NCBI RefSeq assembly: GCF_004135205.1
Contig: NZ_CP035490.1
Coordinates: forward strand, 310,001 to 374,000
Direction of reading: 5' to 3'
Origin: Hahella sp. KA22
GTDB taxonomy: Bacteria > Pseudomonadota > Gammaproteobacteria > Pseudomonadales > Oleiphilaceae
Length of the DNA: 64,000 nt
Within the stretch, counting starts at the first letter, position 1; each line of letters opens with the position of its first letter. Positions 52,153 through 62,040 of this stretch are shown piece by piece. The notes beneath the pieces are model-generated. The model searched no databases and was not told the origin of the DNA. It saw only the letters and a program-made list of their open reading frames with translations. A program made the translations under genes and the position numbers.

Positions 52153-53831
52153 TCCTCCATGGAGAAGGCCAATAGCCACCAGGCGGCGTGGGGCAGCCAT
52201 TGCTCGCTCCAGCGCCAACTGTGCAGCGGGTCGTCCGTTTCCATCATGGCGATATCCATTTCATCATGCAGGCTGGAGGTAATGCCGTTGCAAACCCCGC
52301 CTTTGGATGCGGGATAAAGTTCGCTGTATTGCGGGTTATCATGGCCCACGCCTTCCACCATGCAGCAATTGAACGGATTAAGTCCCAATAGCCAATTCTG
52401 CAAATTCTGTTCGAATCCGCGCAACTCCGCCCGCAGACGTTCTGGAACGTCGTTCTGCCGTCGATACCAGCGGGACGCCGCCGCCAGTGAACCGAGCCGT
52501 GCATTCTCCCCCTGCCACCAATAGCCGGATTCATTGCTGTGAGGGAAGAAAAACTGCGCCCGCGGGCGTTGTTTGAGAGGTTTCACCAACTGCCGTGGAT
52601 ACCCGAAAGGGTTGTCCACATCCCGGCTGATAGAGAGATAAAACTCCAGACCACGGCGCACAAAGAACTGCAGCGGAATGTCGCTGTCCATCACCTCCTG
52701 CGCTCTCAGCAAGGCGATGATGGGAAGCCCTTCATCGGAGGCGTGGAAGAAAGGACGGTCATTATCTTCTTCCACCCGCCACCAGCCTTCGTAGCCATGA
52801 CCGCAGCCCTGTTTATTGACCAGATTACGAATGCGCGCCGTGGCGTATTCACAGTAGCGCTCCAGCCCAGTCAGCTGATACAGCTCCACCGCCGCCAGCA
52901 GGGCGCAATAGTCGTCGATGATGTTTTCCTTGCCGTTATCCAGGTAGGCGAGATTGTTTTCCTGCAGATGCGCGAAGGCGCGCTCAGCGATGCGCCGGTA
53001 GGGTTTGTCATACACGCCAAGCGCCACGCTATACTGCGCCGCCGCGGCCAATGCGGCGATGGCCATGCCGCCGCCCTGACGCAGGCTGGCCTCCCAGCGT
53101 TCGCTCTTGTAGCCTTTCTGCGTGGCGTAGTTGCAGATATTGCGCTGCTCGGGGTCCTTGCTCCAGCGATCAAATACAATCTGATAAAAATACCCCTCGT
53201 CCTCGTCGAACATCCGGCATAGAAAATCCGCACCGTATAACGCCTCTTCCCCAGCCTGAGCCTGAACAGCCCTGGGCAGGCGCGGGGCCGCCGACAGCAG
53301 GCTCCACACCACCAGCGGCGTCTGTTGCGGCGCCATGTAGTTGGCGTAAGAAAGATGACTCAAATATTTGCTGACATCTCCAGAGGCGTCGTACCAGCCG
53401 CCGCTGACATCGACGCGCCCGGATTTACGCTGGCCGAAAAACGGCAGGTTGCGGTCATAGTCGTCATAGCGTCCCTGACACCGCACCAGCCGGAAATACT
53501 CTGTCATCAGCGGCGTCAGTCGCTGTCCGATACTCGGGTCTATGTCAAACCAGTGCGAGCGCGCGCGACCGCCGTCCGCCTCACAGCCATCCATTTCAAA
53601 GCGATAGCGACCCGCTTCCGTAACCTGACTGAAGTCCAAAACGTAACAGTCGCCGGTGTGCCAGCCAGCGGCGCGCATGGGATCGCCCAAAGCGAATCTG
53701 GCCACGATCTCGCCGTCCTCACTGATCAGTTGCGCCATCGAGCCGGTTAATCGCTCCCGGGTTTGGACGATGCAACGTTTGACGGCGTCACAGGAATAAC
53801 CAAGATGGTTCACAAGCAGGCTGGTCGACAT
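52137..53831 (-). CDS. Cytoplasmic family 9 glycoside hydrolase
   Basis: 564 residues without signal peptide. An N-terminal Ig-like CelD_N domain (about 1-98) is followed by the (alpha/alpha)6 GH9 domain. The catalytic aspartates are in GGWYDASGDVSKY (D148, D152), with Ser inserted in the usual DAGD, a form I recall from intracellular GH9 enzymes of vibrios that cut cellobiose or (GlcN)2-type disaccharides. The late SELYPASKGGVCNG block carries the region of the general acid. Last gene of the Opp-type transporter operon, which fits hydrolysis of imported oligosaccharide. Exact sugar (cellodextrin vs chitosan-type) is not decided by the sequence. Confidence 0.85.
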   Translation of the reverse strand: MSTSLLVNHLGYSCDAVKRCIVQTRERLTGSMAQLISEDGEIVARFALGDPMRAAGWHTGDCYVLDFSQVTEAGRYRFEMDGCEADGGRARSHWFDIDPSIGQRLTPLMTEYFRLVRCQGRYDDYDRNLPFFGQRKSGRVDVSGGWYDASGDVSKYLSHLSYANYMAPQQTPLVVWSLLSAAPRLPRAVQAQAGEEALYGADFLCRMFDEDEGYFYQIVFDRWSKDPEQRNICNYATQKGYKSERWEASLRQGGGMAIAALAAAAQYSVALGVYDKPYRRIAERAFAHLQENNLAYLDNGKENIIDDYCALLAAVELYQLTGLERYCEYATARIRNLVNKQGCGHGYEGWWRVEEDNDRPFFHASDEGLPIIALLRAQEVMDSDIPLQFFVRRGLEFYLSISRDVDNPFGYPRQLVKPLKQRPRAQFFFPHSNESGYWWQGENARLGSLAAASRWYRRQNDVPERLRAELRGFEQNLQNWLLGLNPFNCCMVEGVGHDNPQYSELYPASKGGVCNGITSSLHDEMDIAMMETDDPLHSWRWSEQWLPHAAWWLLAFSMEDQGVS

Positions 53832-53852
53832 AAAAGCGTTCCGAAAATGAGT

Positions 53853-54806
53853 TCAATAAAGATGACAACGAATGGCGTGGTTATCCGCCAGCTGGCGTAA
53901 CGCCGGCATGACGTCCCTGCATTCGGCGAGGGCTTGCGGACAGCGATGGACGAAAGGACAACCTTTAGCGTTCGGGTGAGGCATAGGCGCCGGGGCGGTC
54001 GAGGGATCGTCGCCCGCACCGGGAATGGAGTTCAGCAGCAACCGGGTATAAGGGTGCTGCGGATTCTGTGTAATAGCCTCGCTATCGCCCTGCTCCACCA
54101 AAGAGCCGCCGAAAAGGACGGCGATGTCGTCAGCGAAATAACGCGCCGAAGCCAGATCATGAGTGATGAACAGAAACGCAATGCCCTGCTCCTGCTTCAG
54201 ATCCAACAGCAGATTCAGAATGCCGATGCGCACCGACACATCCAGCATGGAAGTGGGTTCATCCGCCAGAATCACTTTCGGCTTCACCGCCAGCGCTCTG
54301 GCGATGGCGACTCGTTGCCGCTGACCGCCACTCAGCTCATGGGGGCGTTTCGCGGCGGTCTCATCGGCGGGATGCAGGCCGACCCGCTCCAGCAAGATGC
54401 GGGCTTGGCGGGCGGCGTCGGCCGGGTTATCGACAATGCCGTTGGCCAGCAGGGGCCGCTCAATCTGATAACCGATGGATAAGGCCGGATTAAGAGAGCT
54501 GAACGGGTCTTGAAAGATCATTTGCACACTACGACGATACGCGGCGATCTCCTTGGATTTAGATGCGATCAGGCCCTCGCCGCGCCAAAAAATATCGCCT
54601 TGCGTCGGCTGGTGCAGACCGCTCAACAATCGCGCGCAGGTGCTCTTGCCGCTGCCCGACTCGCCCACTAACGCCAGGGCCCTGCCCGGCCGCAGAGACA
54701 AGCTGACCTCACGTAAGGCGCGCAATACGGATCGGCGCCCCCATGTTCCGGTTTTAAAATCCAGGGACACATTTTCCATGCGCAGCAATGCTGATTCTGA
54801 CGTCAT
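53853..54806 (-). CDS. Opp/Dpp-type ABC ATPase (F-like)
   Basis: 317 residues from ATG 54806, overlapping the previous stop by four bases; the open frame upstream overlaps the other ATPase and is not used. Walker A GESGSGKST, signature LSGGQ, Walker B VILADEP, H-loop in FITHD, and the C-terminal cysteine-rich CPFVHRCPQALAEC motif of oligopeptide-type ATPases, which can hold an Fe-S cluster. Pairs with the D-like ATPase. Substrate by context: oligosaccharide. Confidence 0.92.
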   Translation of the reverse strand: MTSESALLRMENVSLDFKTGTWGRRSVLRALREVSLSLRPGRALALVGESGSGKSTCARLLSGLHQPTQGDIFWRGEGLIASKSKEIAAYRRSVQMIFQDPFSSLNPALSIGYQIERPLLANGIVDNPADAARQARILLERVGLHPADETAAKRPHELSGGQRQRVAIARALAVKPKVILADEPTSMLDVSVRIGILNLLLDLKQEQGIAFLFITHDLASARYFADDIAVLFGGSLVEQGDSEAITQNPQHPYTRLLLNSIPGAGDDPSTAPAPMPHPNAKGCPFVHRCPQALAECRDVMPALRQLADNHAIRCHLY

Positions 54807-55801
54807 GAGACCTCCGCAGTTTGCGTCGTCGCTACGTGCGGACGGGAAACTCTGGCGCAGGCGACGACGCGTCCTTCTGTTAAAGACGCCAATGCTTGCG
54901 CTTGGGTGAGACAGGTCGACTCCGCCTTCTCGCAACGGGGCGCAAAAGCGCAACCTGCGATCGATTCCGTCAGACGCGGCGGCGCGCCGGGGATGCCCTG
55001 CAGGCGTCTGCGAGGGCCGCACAATGACGGAAAGGAGCGCAGCAGCGCTTGCGTATAAGGATGCGCCGGTTGCTCTCCGACCTGCCGCGTCGTTCCGGCT
55101 TCCACCAGTCGGCCCGCGTACATGACCCCGATGCGGTCGCAAAACTCCAGCATCAATCCCAGGTCGTGGGAGATAAACAGCACAGAGAAGCCAAACTCCC
55201 GCTGCAATGCGGAAATCTTGCCGATGATGTCGCGCTGCACCACCACATCCAACGCCGTGGTCGGCTCATCCATGATGATCAGCCGGGGCCGCAACGCCAG
55301 CGCCATGGCGATGCAGATACGCTGCCGCATGCCGCCGCTGAATTGATGGGGATAATCGTCCAGTCTGCCGGGATCGATGCCCACCAGGGCAAACAGCTCC
55401 CTGGTTCGGGCGCGGGCTTGATCCTCATTCACGCGCTGGTGGGCGCGAATGGCGTCGCACACCTGTTCCGACACCCGAATCACCGGGTTCAAGGCGTTCA
55501 TGGCGCTCTGCAGGACAACGCTGGTCTGCGCCCAGCGAAACGCCCGCAGCCGTTTTGCGTCCATGCGCAGCACGTCCTGTCCTTCAAACAGCACTTCGCC
55601 ATCGGAAACAAAACCCGGCATGCGAATCAAACTGGCGATAGCGAAAGCAGTGGTGCTCTTGCCGCAGCCGGATTCCCCCGCCAGACCGAACACCTCGCCT
55701 GCGCGAATGTCGAAGCTGATCTCATCCACAGCGCGGGCGACGCCGGCGTCCGTCAGGTAATCCACACACAGATTGCGAATGCTCAGTAAAACATCAGTCA
55801 T
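54803..55801 (-). CDS. Opp/Dpp-type ABC ATPase (D-like)
   Basis: 332 residues from ATG 55801, which overlaps the permease stop by eight bases. Walker A GESGCGKST, signature FSGGM, Walker B LIIMDEP, H-loop FISHD, and the C-terminal CAFAPRCEKAESTC motif typical of OppD/DppD. Works with the F-like ATPase in an asymmetric heterodimer below the two permeases. Confidence 0.92.
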   Translation of the reverse strand: MTDVLLSIRNLCVDYLTDAGVARAVDEISFDIRAGEVFGLAGESGCGKSTTAFAIASLIRMPGFVSDGEVLFEGQDVLRMDAKRLRAFRWAQTSVVLQSAMNALNPVIRVSEQVCDAIRAHQRVNEDQARARTRELFALVGIDPGRLDDYPHQFSGGMRQRICIAMALALRPRLIIMDEPTTALDVVVQRDIIGKISALQREFGFSVLFISHDLGLMLEFCDRIGVMYAGRLVEAGTTRQVGEQPAHPYTQALLRSFPSLCGPRRRLQGIPGAPPRLTESIAGCAFAPRCEKAESTCLTQAQALASLTEGRVVACARVSRPHVATTQTAEVS

Positions 55802-56759
55802 TGACAGGCAATCCCTTCTTGCGCAGGTAGGCGATGACCGCTTTTTCCCCGCGCCGCTTGCGCAGCAGTGGGTTGGCGATTTCATCCACTGTGAAGTTGA
55901 TCAATACCAGCGCCGCGCCGGTGAGCATGATGGCGAAGCAGGCGGGCAGAATTTCCCACCAGGCGCCGACCTGCAGCGCCGAATTCTGCTGCCCCCAGAA
56001 TAAAATGGTTCCCCAGGTCACCGCGCTGGGGTCGCCCAGACCAATGAATTCCAGACCCGCCTCCGCCAGAATGGCGTAGATGGTGGTCAGCACAAAGCCG
56101 CTCACCACCAGAGACAGCATGTTGGGCAGAATGTGAGCCGCCAGAATGCGCCACCAGGGCTCATTCAGCAGTTGCGCGGCCAAAATGAAGTCTTTATGGC
56201 GGATTTGCAGGGTCTGCGCCCGGATAATACGGGCGGTCCAGCCCCAGCCGGTGGCGGCCAGCACCAATCCAATCACCATGGGGCTGGCGCTGTCGACAAA
56301 GCTGGCGATCACGATGATCAGCGGCAGCGCGGGAATCACCAGCGCCACGTTGACAATGAAGCTGATGACGTCATCCAGACGGCCGCCGAAATAGCCGGCG
56401 CACATGCCCACGAACACCCCGATCACGGTCGCCAGCAATCCAGCCAATAACCCTACCGTCAGACTGGCGCGGGCGCCGTAAAGCAATTGTGCGAAGACGT
56501 CCTTGCCCATGCGCGTGGTTCCCAGCCAGTGCTCGCTATCCGGCGGCAGTTGCGGCATGGCGCTCATGCGATCCGGTGGAAACTCCGCCAACCAGGGCGC
56601 GCCCAAAGCAGCCGCCGTCAGCAGCAGTAGAATCAGCAGACCCACGACGCCGCGCTTATCCGCCAGAAACACCCTTAGAGGCGCCGGCGCCCGGCTCAGC
56701 AGCCCTCCCGTCTTTATCTTGTCCAGGCCCAGCTCGACCTGAAGTTCATGCAATTTCAC
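55794..56759 (-). CDS. Opp/Dpp-type ABC permease (C-like)
   Basis: 321 residues, six membrane helices, with an N-terminal cytoplasmic stretch then helix near 38-55 as in OppC/DppC. GTTRMGKDVFAQLLYGAR is the family hallmark; the ATPase-coupling EAA loop reads in IRAQTLQIRHKDFILAAQLL-like form. Overlaps its partner permease by four bases. Confidence 0.92.
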   Translation of the reverse strand: MKLHELQVELGLDKIKTGGLLSRAPAPLRVFLADKRGVVGLLILLLLTAAALGAPWLAEFPPDRMSAMPQLPPDSEHWLGTTRMGKDVFAQLLYGARASLTVGLLAGLLATVIGVFVGMCAGYFGGRLDDVISFIVNVALVIPALPLIIVIASFVDSASPMVIGLVLAATGWGWTARIIRAQTLQIRHKDFILAAQLLNEPWWRILAAHILPNMLSLVVSGFVLTTIYAILAEAGLEFIGLGDPSAVTWGTILFWGQQNSALQVGAWWEILPACFAIMLTGAALVLINFTVDEIANPLLRKRRGEKAVIAYLRKKGLPVND

Positions 56760-57745
56760 GCCAATTCACTCCTGTCGCGTAAACGGGGGTCCAGCAGCAG
56801 ATTCAACAGATCCGCAATCAGGTTCGCCAACAACACGGTGAACGTCAGAAACAACAGTTGTCCCTGAATAAAGGCGTAATCTCTTTTCTCAATCGCGGCG
56901 AGGGTGAACTTGCCCAATCCGGGATAGTTGAACACCACCTCCGTGATCAACGCGCCTCCCAGCACAAACCCGAAAGTCAGGGCCAGTGACGTGATCTGCG
57001 GCAACATGGCGTTGCGAGCGGCGTAGCGAAACAGAATGCGGCGACCGCTAAGTCCCTTGGCCCGCGCCAGGGTGATGTAATCTTCGTTGAGCAGGTTGAT
57101 CATGGTGTTGCGCATGCTCAGATGCCAGCCGCCGATAGCGATGATCACCAGGGACGCCAGCGGCAGCACGCTGTGATACAAGACGCTGCCCATGAAGGCC
57201 ATATTCAGTCCCGGCTCCAGGTCGATGTCGTAGGCGCGTCCCAAAGGAAACCATTGCAGTTGCAGGGCGAAACCGTAAAGCAGCAGTAACGCCACCACAG
57301 CCGGGGTAAACGCATTGAGCATGACGTTCACCGGGGTGAACAGCGTGTCGAAGAAGGAGCCGCGCCGCCAGGCCGCGAACATTCCAAATAAAATGCCCAC
57401 GCCAAAACTCAGCAAGGTCGCAACGCCCACCAGAAACAGAGTCCAGCCGGCGGCGTATAACAGCATTTCTGAGGCCGGCTGCGGAAAATTAACCGTGGAG
57501 ACGCCCAGATCGCCGTGTAGCAGCCGCACCACATAGGCGACGAACTGATCCCACAGACTGCCGTCGAGCCCATAGGCGGCGCGCATGGCGTCCAGACTTT
57601 GCTGGGACATGCGTCCGCGCAGGCTGACGAACAATGTCGCCGCCGGATCTCCGGGCATCAGACGGGGGATAAAAAAGTTGAGGGTCAACGCCACCACAAA
57701 GGCGGCGCAATAAAACCCCAGACGACGCAGAATAAAGCGCATCAA
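56756..57745 (-). CDS. Opp/Dpp-type ABC permease (B-like)
   Basis: 329 residues, six membrane helices with the first at the extreme N-terminus as in OppB/DppB. The family stretch LNFFIPRLMPGDPA follows helix 1; the coupling loop is YITLARAKGLSGRRILFRYAARNAMLP, in two halves. Starts 20 bases after the binding-protein gene. Confidence 0.92.
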   Translation of the reverse strand: MMRFILRRLGFYCAAFVVALTLNFFIPRLMPGDPAATLFVSLRGRMSQQSLDAMRAAYGLDGSLWDQFVAYVVRLLHGDLGVSTVNFPQPASEMLLYAAGWTLFLVGVATLLSFGVGILFGMFAAWRRGSFFDTLFTPVNVMLNAFTPAVVALLLLYGFALQLQWFPLGRAYDIDLEPGLNMAFMGSVLYHSVLPLASLVIIAIGGWHLSMRNTMINLLNEDYITLARAKGLSGRRILFRYAARNAMLPQITSLALTFGFVLGGALITEVVFNYPGLGKFTLAAIEKRDYAFIQGQLLFLTFTVLLANLIADLLNLLLDPRLRDRSELA

Positions 57746-57764
57746 CCCATCTCCCTGGCGGAGG

Positions 57765-59486
57765 CTATTGCCGCGCCACTTGCGCCGCCGCGTCTTTACG
57801 CAGGGACAGATTCAGTACATGCACGCCCCGCTCCGGCACCCCCAGATGCAACATCGGCCGCACATAAGGATTGTCCTGAGTCACCCAGCCCTGAAAGCGG
57901 GAGTCGTTGTACTGATACCAATCCGGATTGGCGAACAGAGTGATGACCGGCAGTTTCTCCGCCACCTGTTTGTGCACCTGGGTCAGCCATTTTTTCTGTT
58001 CGGCCCGATCCTGGGTCTGCGCGAAGCGATCCAGCGCCTGATTGATTTCTGGAATGACCATGCCGTGCATGTTCTGCTCCAACCGCCGCCCTTCCGCCAG
58101 CCCGTCCGTGGCGAACATCAGACTGTAGGTTCCATGAGGCGTCGCGGAAGGCTTGGTCCACATGATGTAAACATCGAAATCGCCCTGGGTGGTTCCCGCA
58201 AACCAGGTGCTCTCGTCCTGGGTGCTGAGATGGGCGTTGACCCCGATATCGCGCAGATTCTCCGACACCGTCATCATGGTGTTGACCCAGTCCGACCAGC
58301 CGGAGGGCACCGCCAGTTTGAACTCAATGGGGGAGCCGTCCGGATTGTCGCGCCAGCCGTCGCCATCGCGATCAACGAAGCCGTTTTCATCTAACAAGGC
58401 CTTGGCGCGCTTGGGGTTGTACTCCATCAGATAACGATAAGACTGCAACGCTTCCGCGTCATACCATTCCTTGTAAAGTTCGCCAGTGCCGATAGGAAAT
58501 TGGGTTTCCGTGGTCAGGCCGAAGGTAGCCACATCCAGAATAAAGCGGCGATTAAGCGCCATGCTGAACGCCTGTCGAAACGGCAGACTGCTGAACGGCG
58601 CCTTACGGGTATTTAAATGCAAATTGGCGTTGGCGCCGGCGGGAAACCAGTATTTGTTGTGCTTGTCGCCGTTGACGTAGGTTTTTTCCGGGTCCGACAT
58701 GCCGTCTCCCAGCCAGTCGATTTTGCCGGCGCGCGCCGCCAGCATGGTCTGATCATTGCCGGAATACTGAGGGAACTTCAGACAGTCGATGTAGGGTTTG
58801 CCGGCGTCCCAGTATTTCTCGTTTCGGCACACTTTGAACTGGGACATGCTGAAAGAGCGCACCTCGGTAAACGGCCCGGTGGCCACCGGCTCCGGATTGG
58901 CGAAAGTGGTCGGGTCCCGCACGTCTTTCCAGACGTGACGAGGCAAGGGATACATCACGCCGATATGCTCGTGGGCCAACGCGCTGGGTTTGCTTAGACG
59001 CGCCACAAAAGTGAGATCGTCGATCTTCTCCATGCTGACGATCAGCCCATTGGGATTGCTGTCGGACTGGATGTCCAGTCCGACTGGAAAAGCCGGATGG
59101 GATTTCGCCAGTTCGAACGTAAAGACCACATCGTCCGCGCTGAACGGCTGGCCATCCGACCACTTCACGCCCGGGCGCAGATGGTAGGTGACGGAACGCA
59201 GGTCGTCAGCGGTCTCAAAGGCGACGGCGAGACGGGGAAAGTCATGGCCGGGGTGGGCGATGTTGTAAATCCACAGGGGTTCGTAGATGAAGTCCTGGGC
59301 GTAAAAAGCGCCGACGGAGAAATTATAGGGGTTGAAGTTACGCACATGGGCGTTGGTCTGGGTCGGGGCCAGCACCAGCTCGCCGCCGTGAATCCTGTTT
59401 TGATCCGTCTCCGCAGCCTGCACCGAAGCCGCCAGCGCCAAACAAGCCATTAAAGACTGCGTTTTTATTTTTGTCGTCGCTTTCAT
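57765..59486 (-). CDS. Family 5 extracellular solute-binding protein
   Basis: 573 residues, SBP_bac_5 (DppA/OppA-like) fold. ATG 59486 opens a signal peptide cut near VQAAE; an ATG at 59498 has its AGGA too near. Family motifs: VTYHLRPGVKWSDGQPFSADDVVF and FRQAFSMALNRRFI (each shown in part). In vibrios homologous Opp-type systems carry chitobiose/cellobiose-like sugars, and the GH9 gene in this operon supports a sugar ligand over peptides. Lies 40 bases after the LacI gene. Confidence 0.88.
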   Translation of the reverse strand: MKATTKIKTQSLMACLALAASVQAAETDQNRIHGGELVLAPTQTNAHVRNFNPYNFSVGAFYAQDFIYEPLWIYNIAHPGHDFPRLAVAFETADDLRSVTYHLRPGVKWSDGQPFSADDVVFTFELAKSHPAFPVGLDIQSDSNPNGLIVSMEKIDDLTFVARLSKPSALAHEHIGVMYPLPRHVWKDVRDPTTFANPEPVATGPFTEVRSFSMSQFKVCRNEKYWDAGKPYIDCLKFPQYSGNDQTMLAARAGKIDWLGDGMSDPEKTYVNGDKHNKYWFPAGANANLHLNTRKAPFSSLPFRQAFSMALNRRFILDVATFGLTTETQFPIGTGELYKEWYDAEALQSYRYLMEYNPKRAKALLDENGFVDRDGDGWRDNPDGSPIEFKLAVPSGWSDWVNTMMTVSENLRDIGVNAHLSTQDESTWFAGTTQGDFDVYIMWTKPSATPHGTYSLMFATDGLAEGRRLEQNMHGMVIPEINQALDRFAQTQDRAEQKKWLTQVHKQVAEKLPVITLFANPDWYQYNDSRFQGWVTQDNPYVRPMLHLGVPERGVHVLNLSLRKDAAAQVARQ

Positions 59487-59526
59487 TCGTCTTCCCATTT
59501 CCTGTTTAAGTTGAACCCCAGACGAT

Positions 59527-60531
59527 TCAGTTCAGATCCCTCACTGAATCCCGTTCGATCAGCCTGGGCTCCAACACGACGTGCTTCTCCGCCATGGTTG
59601 GATTCTCCAAGCGCTCGATGAGCAGTTTTACCGCCGCTTCGCCCATCTCCATCACGTCCTGCCTGACAGTGGTCAATGCGGGACACATTAATTTGGCGTG
59701 AAAGTTGTCGTCATACCCCACCACCGAGACCTGCTCCGGCACGCTGACGCCACGCTCGCGCAGGGCTTGATAGACCCCCGCCGCCATATCGTCATCGCCG
59801 GCGCAAATAGCGGTGAACCGGGCGCCGCCGTCCAGCAGCCGCAGGGTCGCCTGATAGCCGAAAGTCTCCTCATAAGGGCCGGACAGAATCAGGTAATCGC
59901 GCTCCGTCAGGCCCTGCTCCGCCATGGCGCGCAGAAATCCATCACGGCGCAGACGGGCGTCCAGATAGCTCTCCGGCCCCATCAGATGTGCGATGCGCCG
60001 GTGTCCTTTCTCCAATAGATAACGCGCCGCCAGATAGCCGCCATGCAGGTTGTCCACCCGCGCCGACCATTTGGAAATACCCGGCAACATACGCCCCATG
60101 GTCACAATGGGATAATTGCCGGGATGCACGCCCGCCAGACGCTCCAACGGCACCTCGTTTTCCACGTACAGCAACAGCCCGTCACAGCGGCGATCCAGCA
60201 ATGAATTGATGACGGCGACTTCCCGATCCAGATCGCCATAGCCGCTGGTGACCACCAGATGTTTGTCCGAGCCGGAGATGTAATCCTGCACGCCGCTCAG
60301 CATCTGCGCATAGAAGGGGCTGGCGAGATTCACCACCACCACGCCAATAATGTCGGACTTATTACTTTTCAGGCCCCGTGCGAAATGATTGGGACGGTAG
60401 CCCAGCTTGCGAATGGCGTCCTCCACCCGTTTACGCGCAGCGGGAGAAACAGACCCTTTGTTGGACACCACCCGGCTGACCGTGGACTTCGACACATGGG
60501 CCAGCTCCGATACATCGATAATTGTTGGCAT
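59527..60531 (-). CDS. LacI-family transcription repressor
   Basis: 334 residues. The helix-turn-helix TIIDVSELAHVSKSTVSRVV is at the N-terminus, the hinge helix follows (SPAARKRVEDAIRKLGY), then a periplasmic-binding-like effector domain (VTMGRMLPG; CAGDDDMAAGVYQAL; VVGYDDN). It precedes the binding-protein gene on the same strand and has a near-palindrome 16 bases upstream of its ATG, so it probably represses itself and the uptake operon until a sugar binds. Confidence 0.93.
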   Translation of the reverse strand: MPTIIDVSELAHVSKSTVSRVVSNKGSVSPAARKRVEDAIRKLGYRPNHFARGLKSNKSDIIGVVVVNLASPFYAQMLSGVQDYISGSDKHLVVTSGYGDLDREVAVINSLLDRRCDGLLLYVENEVPLERLAGVHPGNYPIVTMGRMLPGISKWSARVDNLHGGYLAARYLLEKGHRRIAHLMGPESYLDARLRRDGFLRAMAEQGLTERDYLILSGPYEETFGYQATLRLLDGGARFTAICAGDDDMAAGVYQALRERGVSVPEQVSVVGYDDNFHAKLMCPALTTVRQDVMEMGEAAVKLLIERLENPTMAEKHVVLEPRLIERDSVRDLN

Positions 60532-60893
60532 GACAGGCTTCTACAGTTGGGAACGTCCCCAAAATCATGTTGCAGGGGGATATTAGGGTCAAGGCTGCAG
60601 CGGCTTAACCGGGGCGTTATAACGCGACAGCCTGTCACCCCGGAGCGAAACCCTGCTTGCGTCAGAAGCCCGCAACCATAATTCATCTTATTGAAATAAT
60701 TAACATTTTTAGATGAAAAAGAACGTTTATACCGAGACTGAAAACAAGAAAGGCGACGATTCCCAATTTGTTCCCAAATTGACAACCGCCGCCAAGACGG
60801 GCATATCTGGCCGCGTCGATACGCAAATCGCCCCCAAAGCTCTCTGCGTACTTCGGGCTGTTCCCTGGCCCCGCAATCGCGTCGGAAACAGGC
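60532..60893. other. Regulatory gap between lacI-type and msmK-type genes
   Basis: 362 bases with the operator candidate above, a perfect 12-base palindrome GCGTTATAACGC (60614-60625) and a perfect inverted repeat CAATTTG-TTCC-CAAATTG (60764-60781). No gene seen. Confidence 0.55.
60547..60562. promoter_or_regulatory. Operator-like palindrome upstream of lacI-type gene
   Basis: TTGGGAACGTCCCCAA is palindromic in 14 of 16 positions with a central CG-containing core, the usual form of LacI-family operators. It sits 16 bases upstream of the repressor ATG. Confidence 0.6.
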
Positions 60894-61988
60894 TCAGCCC
60901 AAAGACAGGTTAACCCCTTGTTGATTGAACAAATGGCAGCACTCCAGCTCGGCTGCAACGCCGACCTGACCGCCTTCATAAAAGCCCATGGCGGAGGAAG
61001 GCGTCTTCACCACCAGATGTTTTTCCAGCCCCGCCACATGCAGATAAGCCACCGCGACGTCGCCCATTTCTTCAATAATGTCCACGCGCGCAGGAATCCC
61101 CTGGTCCGGCGCCGTCAGACGCACATGCTCAGGCCGCACGCCCAGACATACCGGTTCGCCGGACGCGCGACCGGATGGCGCGGGAATCTGCAAGGGACGC
61201 GGCGATGAGCCGATCTGCACCGTCGCGCCCTGCTCGCTGCTGGCCTGCACGCGACAGGGGAGAAAATTCATCTTCGGCGAGCCAATAAAGCCCGCCACAA
61301 ATTGATTGCCGGGCCGCTCATATAACTCCATGGGGCGGCCGGTCTGTTCGATATGACCGCCGTTAAGTACGACAATACGGTCCCCCAACGTCATGGCTTC
61401 AGTCTGATCATGAGTCACGTAGACCATGGTGGTTCCCAGTTGCTTGTGGAGCTTGGCCAGCTCCAGCCGCATCTGGGCGCGCAGCGCAGCGTCCAGGTTT
61501 GAAAGGGGCTCATCAAACAGGAAGATGCTGGGCTGGCGCACAATCGCCCGGCCGATGGCCACCCGCTGGCGTTGGCCGCCAGACAGCGCCTTGGGTTTGC
61601 GCTGCAGCAGGTGAGTGATTTGCAGCACTTCCGCCGCCCGCTCCACAGCCTGCGCCACCTGGGATTTCGGCAGACCGGCCATCTTGAGAGAGAAGCCCAT
61701 GTTTTCCGCCACGGTCATATGGGGATACAGGGCGTAACTCTGGAACACCATGGCCACGCCGCGTTCGGACGGGGGCAGCCCTTCCGTGCGCTTGTCGCCG
61801 ATCAGGATATGGCCGGCGGTAACTTCTTCCAGCCCCGCGATCATACGCAGCAGAGTGGACTTCCCGCAGCCGGAGGGGCCAACCAACACCACAAACTCGC
61901 CGTCTTCCACAAACAGATCCAGCTTTTTGATGATGCTGGCGCCGCCTTTGTAGCTCTTTTCAACGCCAAGCAATTGTAAGGACGCCAT
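60894..61988 (-). CDS. MsmK/UgpC-type sugar ABC transporter ATPase
   Basis: 364 residues from ATG 61988 (GGAG upstream). Walker [11 protein letters not shown]-loop [14 protein letters not shown], signature LSGGQRQR, Walker [18 protein letters not shown]-loop VTHDQ, then the C-terminal OB/TOBE domain with [10 protein letters not shown] that marks CUT1 sugar ATPases. Such ATPases often serve several sugar importers. 52 bases after the GH1 gene. Confidence 0.93.
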   Translation of the reverse strand: MASLQLLGVEKSYKGGASIIKKLDLFVEDGEFVVLVGPSGCGKSTLLRMIAGLEEVTAGHILIGDKRTEGLPPSERGVAMVFQSYALYPHMTVAENMGFSLKMAGLPKSQVAQAVERAAEVLQITHLLQRKPKALSGGQRQRVAIGRAIVRQPSIFLFDEPLSNLDAALRAQMRLELAKLHKQLGTTMVYVTHDQTEAMTLGDRIVVLNGGHIEQTGRPMELYERPGNQFVAGFIGSPKMNFLPCRVQASSEQGATVQIGSSPRPLQIPAPSGRASGEPVCLGVRPEHVRLTAPDQGIPARVDIIEEMGDVAVAYLHVAGLEKHLVVKTPSSAMGFYEGGQVGVAAELECCHLFNQQGVNLSLG

Positions 61989-62040
61989 ACTGTTCTCCAC
62001 TCATCCCGCGTTAGTGTTTCACTCGGTTGCGCCTGCGCAG

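Noticed and set aside
54807-55142. Extension of the F-like ATPase frame to 55142
   Set aside because: It overlaps the end of the D-like ATPase in another frame; the ATGA overlap at 54803-54806 gives the natural start.
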